DNA from: Saccharothrix saharensis
GTDB lineage: Bacteria; Actinomycetota; Actinomycetes; Mycobacteriales; Pseudonocardiaceae
DNA length: 64,000 nucleotides
Direction: 5' to 3'
Assembly (NCBI RefSeq): GCF_006716745.1
Contig: NZ_VFPP01000001.1
Location: 4,092,001-4,156,000, forward strand
Shown here: piece after piece, positions 37,187 through 47,131 of the stretch
How the letters are laid out: each line of letters starts with the position of its first letter
How positions within the stretch are numbered: the stretch's first letter is position 1
Program-made: the position numbers and the translations under genes
Notes under the pieces: generated by a model
The model's database searches: none
Seen by the model: the letters and a program-made list of their open reading frames with translations, nothing else
Told to the model about the DNA's origin: nothing

Positions 37187-40159
37187 TCACAGCAGGCTGA
37201 GCTGGGTGCCCTTGCGCCGGCGCCGCGGCTGGGCGTCGCCGAGCCGCTCGTACGACTCCAGCGCCGCCAGGAACGGCGACCGGGGCCGGCCGCTCGTGTG
37301 GCTGAGGAACAGGTGGCGCCGCGCCCGCGTCATCCCGACGAACAGCAGCCGCCGTTCCTCGTCCACCGCCTCCGCGTCGTCCGCGCCCGGCCACCGCAGC
37401 GGCAGCAGGCCGTCCTCGCACCCGACGATGAACACGACCGGGAACTCCAAGCCCTTCGACGCGTGCAGCGTGAGCAGCGAGATCCGGTCCGCGCGCGGGT
37501 CCCACGTGTCGACCTCCACGCCCAGCGCGAGGGCCGAGTGGAAGCGCTCGAAGTCCGTGCCGCACGACGCGGCCAGCGGTTTCAGCAGCTCGTAGGCGGT
37601 GTGGTCGTCCCCCGCCACGGCACGCACCCGCTCCGACACCGTCTCCCCGGCGGCGAACCGCAGGTCGTGGGCGATCCGCGCCACCCCGGGGCGGTCCGCC
37701 AACCGGTCGTGCGACCGCTTCTGGAACGGCAGCCCGGACCGGGTCAACGCCTCCACCAGCGCCCGCGACTGCCGATCGGTCCGGTAGAGCACGGCGAAGT
37801 CGGCGAAGCCCAGGCCCTGCGTCCCGTCGCCCACCACCCGACCGCTGTCGAACGCGTGGAACGACGCGCCGCCCAGCACCTGCTCGACGGTCCGCGCCAC
37901 GAACGCGGCCTCGGCCGCCTCCGACGACGCGTGGTGCACGCCGATCGGCGCGTCACCGTGGTCCGCCATCGGCCGCAGCTCCCGCCCCGGCACGAGCGAC
38001 GACGGCGCGATCACCTCCAACGCGCCCGCCACCACCGCCGCCGAAGACCGGTAGTTCCTGGTCAGCTGCACGGTCCGGGCACCGGGGAAGTCCTCCCGGA
38101 ACCGCAGGAAGAACCCGACGTCCGCGCCCCGGAACCGGTAGATCGCCTGGTCCGGGTCGCCGATCGCGGTCAGGTTGCCGTCCGGCGGCACGAGCAGCCG
38201 CAGCAGCCGGTACTGCTGCTCGTCCACGTCCTGGTACTCGTCCACGGACACCCACCGCCACCGGGCGCGGTAGGCGTCGACCAGCGCGGCCGACTCCTCC
38301 AACAACGCCAGCGGCAACGTGATCAGGTCGTCGAAGTCCACCAGGTCCTGCGCCCGCAACGCCTTCTTGTACCGCGCGTCCCCGGCCGCGACCAGCGCCC
38401 GCGCCTCCTTCTCGTCCGCCACCACGGACGAGGCCACCGCGAGCTGCCGCTCCGGGTCGGCCACCCCGAACGACGCCGACAACCCGAACGCCGCACCGTG
38501 CTCGCGCAGGATCAGCACCCCGAGCGAGTGGAACGTCGCGATCGTCAGCTCGCCGACCGCGTCCGGCGCCAACGCGGCCAGCCGTTCGGCCATCTCCTCC
38601 GCCGCACGCCGGGTGAACGTGATCGCCAGGCACTGCGCCGCGGGCACACCCCGTGACGTCACGAGGTCCGCGATCCGGTGGGTCAGCGTCCGGGTCTTGC
38701 CCGTCCCCGGCCCGGCGATGATCAGCAACGGCCCACCGTCCACTTCCGCCGCCGCCCGCTGCTCCGGGTCCAGACCGTCCAACAAGGACGAACCGGCCAC
38801 GACCGGAGCGGGAACGGCGGCAGCGGCGACGGGAGCGGGAGCGGGCCGTGGACGTTCCACAGTAGACGGCCGCGGGGCGTCGTAGTCGAACAACGCGAAG
38901 GCCGACCGCCGGCGCTCCAGCTCGCCGGGCTCGAACACCCGGATCACGCCGTACTCGCCGTCGTACCCGGAATCGCGCACCACCTCGCCGCGCCGCAGCC
39001 GGGTCACCGCCTCGGCCAGCAACGGCGAGTGCGCGGCGATGTCGTCCACCGGCACGTCCCGGAGGATCACCAGCTCCGGCCCGAGCGCGGCGGTCAGCTT
39101 GTCGATCTCCGCCAGCACCTTCTTGCTCTTGGGCCCGGTGCCGACGATCTCGCTCACCACCTCGGGCAGCGGCACGAGGCTGGTGAACCCGGCCGCGCCC
39201 GGCGGCCGCGCGCCGTGCGGCCGGTCGGCCAGCTCCTCGACCCGGCTGAGCACCCCGACCGTCAACGGCTTGCCGCACTCCGGGCAGGTCCCGTTGTGCG
39301 CCGACGTCTCCCGCGGTTCCATCCGCACACCGCACTTGCGGTGCCCGTCGACGTGGTACTTGCCCTCCTCGGGGAAGAACTCCAGCGACCCGGCGAACCC
39401 CTCCCCCGTCTCCAACGCCTTGCGCACCGAGTAGTAGTCCAGCTCCGTGTCGAACACGGTCGCCTCACGCCCCAACACCGGCGGCGAGTGCGCGTCGGAG
39501 TTGCTGACCAGCCGGTACTTGTCCAGCCCGGACACCCGCCAGTTCATCTCCGGGTCCGACGACAGCCCGGTCTCCACCGCGAACACGTGGGAGGCGAGGT
39601 CGACGTAGCAGTCCTCGATCGCGTCGAACCCGGACTTCGACCCGAGCACCGCGAACCACGGCGTCCACACGTGCGCGGGCACGAGGTACCCGCCGCACTC
39701 CAGCGTGATCTCCAGCAGGTCGCGCGAGTCCAACCCGAGGATCGGCCGCCCGTCCGACCCGAGGTTGCCGATCTTCGCGAGCCGCGCGTTGAACCGCGCC
39801 GCCGACGACAGGTCGGGCATGTAGATCAAGTGGTGCACCTTGCGGGTGCGGTCGCCGCGCTTGTAGATGGTGGAGATCTCCACCGACAACATGAACCGCA
39901 CCGGCGCCCCCGCCAACGACGGCGGCAGCCTGCGGTCGATGTCGCGGTCGAGGTCGTCCCGCAGCCGGAACACCCCGGGCGCGGCCTCGACCAGGTTCTC
40001 ACCGAGGTGGTCGTACCAGGCGGGGTGGGTGAAGTCGCCGGTGCCGACCAGCGAGATTCCCTTGCGCCGAGCCCACCAGGTCAGGTGTTCGAGGTCGCAG
40101 TCGCGACTGCAGGCCCGGGAGTACTTGGAGTGGATGTGGAGATCGGCCACAAAGCGCAC
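37187..40159 (-). CDS. Endonuclease Q-like PHP domain fused to UvrD-type helicase
   Basis: A 990-residue fusion. Residues 1-270 are a PHP-like metal-dependent nuclease domain. Metal ligands are visible as DLHIHS (H8, H10), GTGDFTH (D42), SVEIS (E94), KVHHL, PAHVW (H163) and SDAHSP (D222, H224). A zinc ribbon (C276, C292, C295 with H273) follows, which is the arrangement of archaeal endonuclease Q. From about residue 465 comes a superfamily 1 helicase: AGPGTGKTRT, TFTRRAAEEMA, SVDEYQDVD, GDPDQAIYRFRGAD, TLHASKGLEFP and FVGMTRAR. EndoQ nicks 5' to deaminated or abasic sites, so the fusion suggests incision plus unwinding in one protein. Confidence 0.88.
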   Translation of the reverse strand: MRFVADLHIHSKYSRACSRDCDLEHLTWWARRKGISLVGTGDFTHPAWYDHLGENLVEAAPGVFRLRDDLDRDIDRRLPPSLAGAPVRFMLSVEISTIYKRGDRTRKVHHLIYMPDLSSAARFNARLAKIGNLGSDGRPILGLDSRDLLEITLECGGYLVPAHVWTPWFAVLGSKSGFDAIEDCYVDLASHVFAVETGLSSDPEMNWRVSGLDKYRLVSNSDAHSPPVLGREATVFDTELDYYSVRKALETGEGFAGSLEFFPEEGKYHVDGHRKCGVRMEPRETSAHNGTCPECGKPLTVGVLSRVEELADRPHGARPPGAAGFTSLVPLPEVVSEIVGTGPKSKKVLAEIDKLTAALGPELVILRDVPVDDIAAHSPLLAEAVTRLRRGEVVRDSGYDGEYGVIRVFEPGELERRRSAFALFDYDAPRPSTVERPRPAPAPVAAAAVPAPVVAGSSLLDGLDPEQRAAAEVDGGPLLIIAGPGTGKTRTLTHRIADLVTSRGVPAAQCLAITFTRRAAEEMAERLAALAPDAVGELTIATFHSLGVLILREHGAAFGLSASFGVADPERQLAVASSVVADEKEARALVAAGDARYKKALRAQDLVDFDDLITLPLALLEESAALVDAYRARWRWVSVDEYQDVDEQQYRLLRLLVPPDGNLTAIGDPDQAIYRFRGADVGFFLRFREDFPGARTVQLTRNYRSSAAVVAGALEVIAPSSLVPGRELRPMADHGDAPIGVHHASSEAAEAAFVARTVEQVLGGASFHAFDSGRVVGDGTQGLGFADFAVLYRTDRQSRALVEALTRSGLPFQKRSHDRLADRPGVARIAHDLRFAAGETVSERVRAVAGDDHTAYELLKPLAASCGTDFERFHSALALGVEVDTWDPRADRISLLTLHASKGLEFPVVFIVGCEDGLLPLRWPGADDAEAVDEERRLLFVGMTRARRHLFLSHTSGRPRSPFLAALESYERLGDAQPRRRRKGTQLSLL

Positions 40160-40375
40160 CGGTCAGATCGTAGTGAGTGATCGACAACGGCCCTCCGTCG
40201 GACGTGCCTCCGGCGACTTACCCGGTCAGAGACCTGTAAGGCAATGAAATCAGACGGTTGCTCACATCACCCTCTTGGGCCTTCCTGAGATCCACCTCGG
40301 CCATGCATGCTGCACCGGCACATCTGCGGTTCGCACGTCGTCGGGGGACGAGCGCCGAATCCGAGGGGGCTCGTC

Positions 40376-43300
40376 GTGTTCACCCGCCGCACCGCGGCGC
40401 GGGGCTTCGGCCTGCGCAAAAGACCCACCGTCCTCGTCCTCGTCGCGGCACTGGGCGCGGCCGTCCTGGTCACGGCCGACCGGCCCGCCACACCGGAGGC
40501 CCCGCCGCCCGCGCTGACCGAGGCGCCGACCTCGGCCCTGGCCATGAACGCCGCCCAGCGCCAGGGCACGCCGGTCGAGGCGCTCGACCAGCGCACCGAG
40601 AAGCGGACCGTGTTCGCCCAGCCGGACGGCACGTTCACCGCCGACCTGCACGTCACCCCGCAGCGGGTGCGCAAGGGCGACGGCTGGGTCGCGCCCGACC
40701 CGGCGCTGGAGCGCTCGGACGCCGGCATCACGCCCAAGGGGACCGTGCCCGAGCTGGCCCTGTCCCGTGGCGGGACAGGCGCGCCGCTGGTCCGGATGGC
40801 GCGCGACGGCCACGAGTACACCCTCACCTGGCCGGGCGCGCTGCCCGAGCCCCACCTCGACGGCGCCACGGCCACCTACGCCGACGTGCTGCCCGACGTC
40901 GACCTCAAGATCACCACCACGGTCACCGGCTACGCCCAGCACATCGTGGTGAGGACTCCGGAAGCCGCGGCGAACCCCGCGCTCCAGCGCATCCGGTTCG
41001 ACCTGCGCACGAAGAACCTCCTGCTCAAGGCGCACGACGACGGCAGGCTCACGGCCACGAGCCCGTCCGGCGAGACGATCTTCGAAGCCGCGAGCTCGTG
41101 GATGTGGGACTCGGCGAAGCGCGAGACCGACAGCCCGCTGGAGGGTCGTTCGCCCGTCGGCGTCGAGATCACCGAGGACTCGCTGGCGCTGGTGCCGGAC
41201 GCGGCCGCGCTGGCCGATCCGCACGCGGTGTTCCCGCTGGTCATCGACCCGTCCTGGCACACGCCGGACAAGCAGAGCTGGACGTCGGTCTACGACGACG
41301 GCACGGACGCCATGCGCCGCGGCACGCACTGGAACGGTGCGAACTCGCAGGCCGAGACCGCCTGGTGGCTCAGCGGCATCACCACCGCCCGGTCCGGCAA
41401 GGCCTACAGCCAGAAGCTCGTGGTGCGCAGCTACTTCCAGTTCGACACGGGCTTCCTGGCCGGTCGGCAGGTGCTGAGCTCCAAGTTCATCACCTCGGTC
41501 GTCTACGGCCCGACCGCGTGCGGCACGTCGGAGACCCAGGCGCTGTACGACGCGGGAACGATCTACTCCGACACCAACTGGTACAACCAGCCCGCGGGCG
41601 GGCACCTGCAGAACGTGTCCGTGCCGTCGGTCTACAGCGGTTGCACCGGCTTCCAGGAGGTCGGGTTCGACAAGGCGGCGGGTGGCACCAACGCGGGTGG
41701 CGTGTCGACGTTCTTCCTCACCGCGGCGAGCGAGACCACGGACAACGCCTGGCGGAAGTACCACCCCGACCACACCAAGCTCTCGGTCAACTACAACCAC
41801 CAGCCGGGCAACGCCTACGAGGTGCGGACGGACCGCGACATGACGCCGTGCCACTGGTGCGCGGGCGTCACGTACCTGTCCGGCCCCGAGGTCACGTTGC
41901 ACGCGCGGCTCAGCGACCCCGACGACAGCACGCTGTTCCCCATGTGGGAGGTGACGCGCAACGGTGTGACGGTCCCGTACAACGGCGCGTCCAACAACTC
42001 CGGCGCGCCGTTCACCTCGACGCTCGACCTGACCGGCAAGCACGACCAGACCGTGTCGTGGCGGGTCAAGGCCAACGACGGCAACTGGGAATCGCCCGAC
42101 TGGGTCAACGGCCCGTCGTTCAAGGTGGACGTCGTCCCGCCGAAGAACCCGCCGCTCGTGGTCAGCCCGCTCTACCCGGAGGACAACCGCTGGCACGGCG
42201 GCGCGAGCGTGCCCGGCGCGTTCACCTTCACCGCGAAGGACGACGACGTCGACCACTTCGCGTACGGCTGGGACGGCGCCATGACGGAGACCGCCCACCC
42301 CGACAAGCTGGGCTTGGACGGCCAGGCCGTGGTCCCGCTGACCCCGCCCGGTGACGGCCCGCAGGACCTGCACGTGCGCAGCGTCGACCGCGCGGGCAAC
42401 CCCGGCCCGACCAGGATCTACCACTTCTACGTGCGCGGCGGCACCGGCCCGCTCGCGCAGTACGCGTTCGACGGCGACACCAAGGACTCGGCCTTCCTCG
42501 GCTGGCGTGACGCCACCGCGCACGGCGGGCCCTCGTACGTGCCGGGCGCGCTCGGTTCGGCGCTGCGCTTCGACGGCACCGGGAAGAGCGTCAGCGCCCC
42601 CAACGCGGTGCGCACGGACGCGAGCTTCTCCGTCTCGGCGTGGGTGCGGCTGGAGGACGACGCCCACAGCGCCGTCGTCCTGAGCCAGGAGAGCACGCGC
42701 GGCTACCCGGACCTGGTGCTGTGGTACCAGGTCGAGAGCCGGAAGTGGGCGTTCGGCATGCCGCGGGCCGACCTCGCCGGCACCGACGTCGTGGTGTCCG
42801 CCGCATCTCCCGTCGTCGGCTCCTGGACGAAGCTGACGGGCGTCTTCGACGCCTCGACGCGGCAGCTCAAGCTCTACGTCGACGGTGAGCCCGCCGAGAC
42901 GACGAGCCGCACCGGCCTGGACTGGCACGGCGGCGGCAACCTGCGCGTCGGGTACTCCCTCTGGGGTGGCAACGACGTCCAGAGCCCGTTCCGCGGTTCC
43001 GTGGACGAGGTCGCGCTCTACGACCGCGTGGTGAGCGACGCCGAGGTCAAGGCCGGTATCCGCGCGGACAACGTGCAGCTCGGCCACTGGCGGTTCGACC
43101 AGCGGGCGCCCTCGGTGAACGAGGTGTCCGGCGGTCCGGCGGTCGTGCTGTCGCCCGGCGTGTCCGCCACGACCACCGACATCGCGCTGAAGACCGGTGA
43201 CAAGCCCGCCGCGCTCCACTTCCCGGGGGCCGGCGAAGCCAGGAGCGACGGCCCGGTGCTGCGCACCGACCGCGACTTCACCGTGGCCGGCTGGGTCAAG

Positions 43301-46300
43301 GTCCCCTCCGCCGCGCCCGCCGACACGACTTACACCGTGGTGTCCCAGGACGGCACGGCGTCCAGCGGGTTCGAGGTGTTCCTGCGGAACGGCCAGTGGC
43401 ACTTCGGCGTCCGCGCGGCGGACGGTGCGGCGGGGTGGAACGCGCTCGCCACCACCACCGGCGGCGCGGGCACCGACTGGACGCACCTGACCGCCACGTT
43501 CGACGCCTCGACGCGCACGGCGCGGTTGTTCGTCGACGGGACCGGTGACGGCGAGGCCGTCGGCCTCGACACGCTGTGGGACGCCACCGGCGACCTGGTG
43601 TTCGGCCGGTCGCACGGCGGGAACCACCTCAACGGCTTCGTGGACGACTGGCGCGCCTACAGCCGGGTGCTCGCGCCGGAGGAGATCCAGGGCATCGTCG
43701 CCCAGGACGGCGTCACGGCGGGCACGTGGAAGCTCGACACCAACGCCGTCGAAGCCTCCCTGCCCGCCCGCGACGGCAAGCTCAACGGCGACGTGACGTG
43801 GACGCCGGGCCAGAGCAGCCTGCCCAACCCCGCCGACCAGGCGGCCCGGCTCTCCGGGGCCGGTCACGTCAGCGCGCCGCAGACGATCGACACCAGGCGC
43901 AGCTTCTCCGTCACCGCGTGGGCGAAGGTGGACCGGGTCGGCAGCGCGATGTCGGTCGTGTCGCTGGAAGGCCGGGCGGTCGGGGCGTTCGACCTGCGCA
44001 CCACCGACGACGGCCGGTGGGCGTTCACGATGGCCCGCCTCGACCACGGCTCGACGACGCGCGACCACGCGTACGGCGGGCCGGTGCAGGTCGGCGTGTG
44101 GACGCACCTCGCGGCGGGCTACGACCGGTCGACCGGCCGGATGTCGCTGTACGTCAACGGTGTGGCCGCCGGCTCCGCGCCGCACCTCGGCGCGTGGAGC
44201 CCGGACCCGGCCACGGGCAGCCTGCGCATCGGGCGCACCCTCCAGGGCACGACCGCCGTGCAGCACTTCAGCGGCGCCATCGACGACGTGTCGGTCTACA
44301 GCCGACCGCTGTTCGTGGACGAGGTCCGCCGGCTCGCGGGCCGTGACCTGGCGCTGGTGCACGAGTGGCGGCTGGACGAGCCGAGCGGCACGTCGGCGGC
44401 GGACTCGGTCGGGGTCCGTTCGGCGACGTTGACCGGCGGCGCGACGCACGCGCCCGGCCGGCTCGGCAGCGCGCTCGCGTTCGACGGCGCCGGCGCGGCC
44501 ACCACCCAGGGCGTCGACCTGCGCACCGACGAGAGCTTCACCGTGTCGGCGTGGGTCTACCTGCCCACCGGGCGCACGTGCGAGTTCACCGAGGACGTCC
44601 AGTCCTGCGAGTGGGTCGCGCTCAGCGTGGACGGGCAGCACACCAGCAAGTTCCGCCTCGGCCACCTGATCAACGACGACGGCCACCGGGACGGCAAGTG
44701 GTTCTTCGAGATGCCGGAGGGCGACGCTGTGGACGCCGTCGTCACCAAGGCCGCCGTCACCACCGCCGCCAGCGAGGTCGACACGTGGGTGCACCTCACC
44801 GGGGTCTACGACGCCAAGCACAAGAAGATCTGGATCTACGTCAACGGCACCCGCATCGGTGACGGCACGCTCAACACGCCGTGGCACACCACCGGTGCAC
44901 TCGTGCTCGGCCGGGGCAAGGTCGGCGGCACCCCGGCCCAGCACTGGGTCGGCAGCGTGGACGAGGTCCGCCTCTACACGGGCCCGCTGACCGACGACCG
45001 CGTGTCGACGCTGCACGGGTCGTACCCGGAGGAGAACGCGACCCCGACCATGCCCACGCCCACCGGGCACTGGAAGTTCAACGAGAACACCGGCACCACC
45101 GCCGCGGACGGCGTCGGCGGCCGGACCGCCACGCTCAAGAACGGCGCGGGCTGGATCGCCGGCCGCACGGGCCACGCCGCGTGGCTCGACGGCGTCGACG
45201 ACCACGCCGAGACGGCGGGTCCGGTGCTGCTCACCGAGCCCGGCAAGAGCTTCACCGTCGCGGCCTGGGCCTACCTGCACGGCTCGGGCAGCACCGGCTA
45301 CCGCACGGTCGTGGCGGAGGACGGCGACCAGGTCAGCTCGTTCCGGCTCGGGTACGACGCCGCGACCGACCGGTGGACCGGCGTGGTGCCGAAGGCCGAC
45401 TCGGACGGCGCGGAGACCTCCGTCGTGCGGTCGAGCACACCGGCCGCGAAGAGCAACTGGACGCACCTGGCGTTGAGCTACGACGCGGGATCGGGCCACC
45501 TGAAGCTGCACGTCAACGGCGTCCCGTCGGGCACGGTGGTCGGCGCGACGGCGATCAGGTCCACCGGTCCGCTCACCGTCGGCCGGATGAAGGCGGGCGG
45601 CGGCCCGGCCGGGTTCTTCCCGCGCGGTGTGGACGACCTGAGGGTGTACGACCGGGCGTTGAGCGACGGCGAGCTGAAGCTGGTGTCGGCCGACGTGACC
45701 GCGGTGGCGTCGGGCATGTGGCGGTTCGACGACGACACCGTGCGCGACCACTCCCAGCGCAACAACCCCACCGCCGCCAAGGGCCCGGTGTCGTTCACGG
45801 ACGGCGTCAACGGCCGCGCGCTGAAGCTCGACGGCACGTCCTACGCCACCACCACGGAGTGGGGCGCGTCCATGCGGGACAGCTTCACCGTCTCCGCGTG
45901 GGCCCGGCTGGAGGCGCGCGACGCGGTCGCCACCGTCGTGGGCCAGGACGGCTCGGTCGTGAGCGGGTTCGTGCTGCAGTACCGGCCCGAGGCCGATCGC
46001 TGGGTGTTCGGCGGGCCGACGCAGGACACCGAGCAGGCGCCGCTGGTGTGGGCGGCGTCCGCCCAGCCGCCGAAGACGAACTCGTGGACCCACCTGACCG
46101 GCGTCTACGACCGGCCCAACGGCAGGCTGCGGCTCTACGTCGACGGCAAGCTCGCGGGCATCCGGGACGGCGTCGCGCTGCCGGAGACCCTCGCCCCGCT
46201 GACCATCGGCGCGGGCAAGGTCGCGGGCAAGCCCGGGAACTTCTTCCGGGGCTCGATCGACGAGGTGCGCACCGAGCTGGGCGTCCAGACCGAGGCCGTC

Positions 46301-47089
46301 ATCGCGGGGCGCGGCGGTTACGCCGCCCCGGCGGCGGGGCAGCTCGGCGTCCTGGTCAACGGTTCGGGCGACCACGCGACGGGCAGCACGACCGGGCCGT
46401 TGCGGGAGGGCTACCACCTGCTGAGCACCCTGGGCACGCTGGTCGACCCGGCGCACGCGAACACGCGACCGCTGTACTCGTGCCTGTTCCACGACGACGT
46501 GTTCACCTCGCTGCTGGCCGACTGCGAAGGTCAGACCGTGCTCGGCGTGATCGGCGCGGTGTACCGCGTCGCGCCGTCGAACGTGCCGACGATCCCGATC
46601 TACCGGTGCGCCGGCGCGGGTGACCACTTCGAGTCGCGCCGGTCCGACTGCGCCGGCGCGAGGGTCGAAGGGCTCCTCGGTCACACGGTGGCGTACGCGG
46701 CGTTGACCCGGAACTTCAACCGGGACACCGGCGACCACGCGGTGACCGTGGAGGGCACGCCGGCCGGCTACCGGTCGGAGGGTCCGCTCGGCTTCCTGTC
46801 ACTGGTGGCCAAGTCCGGCACGCACCAGCTCATGAGCTGCCACGACGGCTACGACCAGTTCGTCTCGACCAGCGCCACGTGCGACGGCAAGACCGTCAGC
46901 GGCGGCCTCGGCTGGGCGTGGACGCAGCCACCGGCCGACGTGGCCACCCGGCCGCTCTACCGGTGCCGGACGTCCGCCGGGCAGGCGTTCGCCTCCCTCG
47001 AGCCGACCTGCGAGGGCCTGACCGCGGACGGCCTGCTCGGCCACGTGCAGATGGCCGTCCCGACCACCCAGCCGGTGTTCCCGGCCTGA
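40376..47089 (+). CDS. Giant secreted LamG/DNRLRE multi-domain protein
   Basis: A 2237-residue exported protein. A signal peptide or anchor spans residues about 17-40. Next comes an N-terminal region like that of actinobacterial RHS/wall proteins (to about 290), then a DNRLRE domain (about 290-475). Six LamG/concanavalin-like modules follow (about 690-1970), each opening with a W-x-F/L-D line and containing FTVSAWV and LYVDG. The C-terminus has Cys-containing repeats (YRC ... C-x-G ... LLGH) from about 1985. GTG 40376 follows a GAGGGGG site. Forty-two bases before the RHS toxin gene and co-oriented, so probably one operon. LamG modules bind glycans or proteins; a delivery or adhesion role is inferred. 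Confidence 0.85.
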   Translation: MFTRRTAARGFGLRKRPTVLVLVAALGAAVLVTADRPATPEAPPPALTEAPTSALAMNAAQRQGTPVEALDQRTEKRTVFAQPDGTFTADLHVTPQRVRKGDGWVAPDPALERSDAGITPKGTVPELALSRGGTGAPLVRMARDGHEYTLTWPGALPEPHLDGATATYADVLPDVDLKITTTVTGYAQHIVVRTPEAAANPALQRIRFDLRTKNLLLKAHDDGRLTATSPSGETIFEAASSWMWDSAKRETDSPLEGRSPVGVEITEDSLALVPDAAALADPHAVFPLVIDPSWHTPDKQSWTSVYDDGTDAMRRGTHWNGANSQAETAWWLSGITTARSGKAYSQKLVVRSYFQFDTGFLAGRQVLSSKFITSVVYGPTACGTSETQALYDAGTIYSDTNWYNQPAGGHLQNVSVPSVYSGCTGFQEVGFDKAAGGTNAGGVSTFFLTAASETTDNAWRKYHPDHTKLSVNYNHQPGNAYEVRTDRDMTPCHWCAGVTYLSGPEVTLHARLSDPDDSTLFPMWEVTRNGVTVPYNGASNNSGAPFTSTLDLTGKHDQTVSWRVKANDGNWESPDWVNGPSFKVDVVPPKNPPLVVSPLYPEDNRWHGGASVPGAFTFTAKDDDVDHFAYGWDGAMTETAHPDKLGLDGQAVVPLTPPGDGPQDLHVRSVDRAGNPGPTRIYHFYVRGGTGPLAQYAFDGDTKDSAFLGWRDATAHGGPSYVPGALGSALRFDGTGKSVSAPNAVRTDASFSVSAWVRLEDDAHSAVVLSQESTRGYPDLVLWYQVESRKWAFGMPRADLAGTDVVVSAASPVVGSWTKLTGVFDASTRQLKLYVDGEPAETTSRTGLDWHGGGNLRVGYSLWGGNDVQSPFRGSVDEVALYDRVVSDAEVKAGIRADNVQLGHWRFDQRAPSVNEVSGGPAVVLSPGVSATTTDIALKTGDKPAALHFPGAGEARSDGPVLRTDRDFTVAGWVKVPSAAPADTTYTVVSQDGTASSGFEVFLRNGQWHFGVRAADGAAGWNALATTTGGAGTDWTHLTATFDASTRTARLFVDGTGDGEAVGLDTLWDATGDLVFGRSHGGNHLNGFVDDWRAYSRVLAPEEIQGIVAQDGVTAGTWKLDTNAVEASLPARDGKLNGDVTWTPGQSSLPNPADQAARLSGAGHVSAPQTIDTRRSFSVTAWAKVDRVGSAMSVVSLEGRAVGAFDLRTTDDGRWAFTMARLDHGSTTRDHAYGGPVQVGVWTHLAAGYDRSTGRMSLYVNGVAAGSAPHLGAWSPDPATGSLRIGRTLQGTTAVQHFSGAIDDVSVYSRPLFVDEVRRLAGRDLALVHEWRLDEPSGTSAADSVGVRSATLTGGATHAPGRLGSALAFDGAGAATTQGVDLRTDESFTVSAWVYLPTGRTCEFTEDVQSCEWVALSVDGQHTSKFRLGHLINDDGHRDGKWFFEMPEGDAVDAVVTKAAVTTAASEVDTWVHLTGVYDAKHKKIWIYVNGTRIGDGTLNTPWHTTGALVLGRGKVGGTPAQHWVGSVDEVRLYTGPLTDDRVSTLHGSYPEENATPTMPTPTGHWKFNENTGTTAADGVGGRTATLKNGAGWIAGRTGHAAWLDGVDDHAETAGPVLLTEPGKSFTVAAWAYLHGSGSTGYRTVVAEDGDQVSSFRLGYDAATDRWTGVVPKADSDGAETSVVRSSTPAAKSNWTHLALSYDAGSGHLKLHVNGVPSGTVVGATAIRSTGPLTVGRMKAGGGPAGFFPRGVDDLRVYDRALSDGELKLVSADVTAVASGMWRFDDDTVRDHSQRNNPTAAKGPVSFTDGVNGRALKLDGTSYATTTEWGASMRDSFTVSAWARLEARDAVATVVGQDGSVVSGFVLQYRPEADRWVFGGPTQDTEQAPLVWAASAQPPKTNSWTHLTGVYDRPNGRLRLYVDGKLAGIRDGVALPETLAPLTIGAGKVAGKPGNFFRGSIDEVRTELGVQTEAVIAGRGGYAAPAAGQLGVLVNGSGDHATGSTTGPLREGYHLLSTLGTLVDPAHANTRPLYSCLFHDDVFTSLLADCEGQTVLGVIGAVYRVAPSNVPTIPIYRCAGAGDHFESRRSDCAGARVEGLLGHTVAYAALTRNFNRDTGDHAVTVEGTPAGYRSEGPLGFLSLVAKSGTHQLMSCHDGYDQFVSTSATCDGKTVSGGLGWAWTQPPADVATRPLYRCRTSAGQAFASLEPTCEGLTADGLLGHVQMAVPTTQPVFPA

Positions 47090-47131
47090 CCGTTCCTCCC
47101 TGCCCTGCTCCCGCTCACCTTTGGAGAGGTA

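Noticed and set aside
40262..46738. A 2158-codon open frame antisense to the LamG gene, and a 2055-codon one antisense to the RHS gene (46799-52966)
   Set aside because: Their compositions are Arg/Val/Gly/Ala-rich without domains, as expected for frames opposite GC-biased codons. The plus strands carry complete recognised domains.
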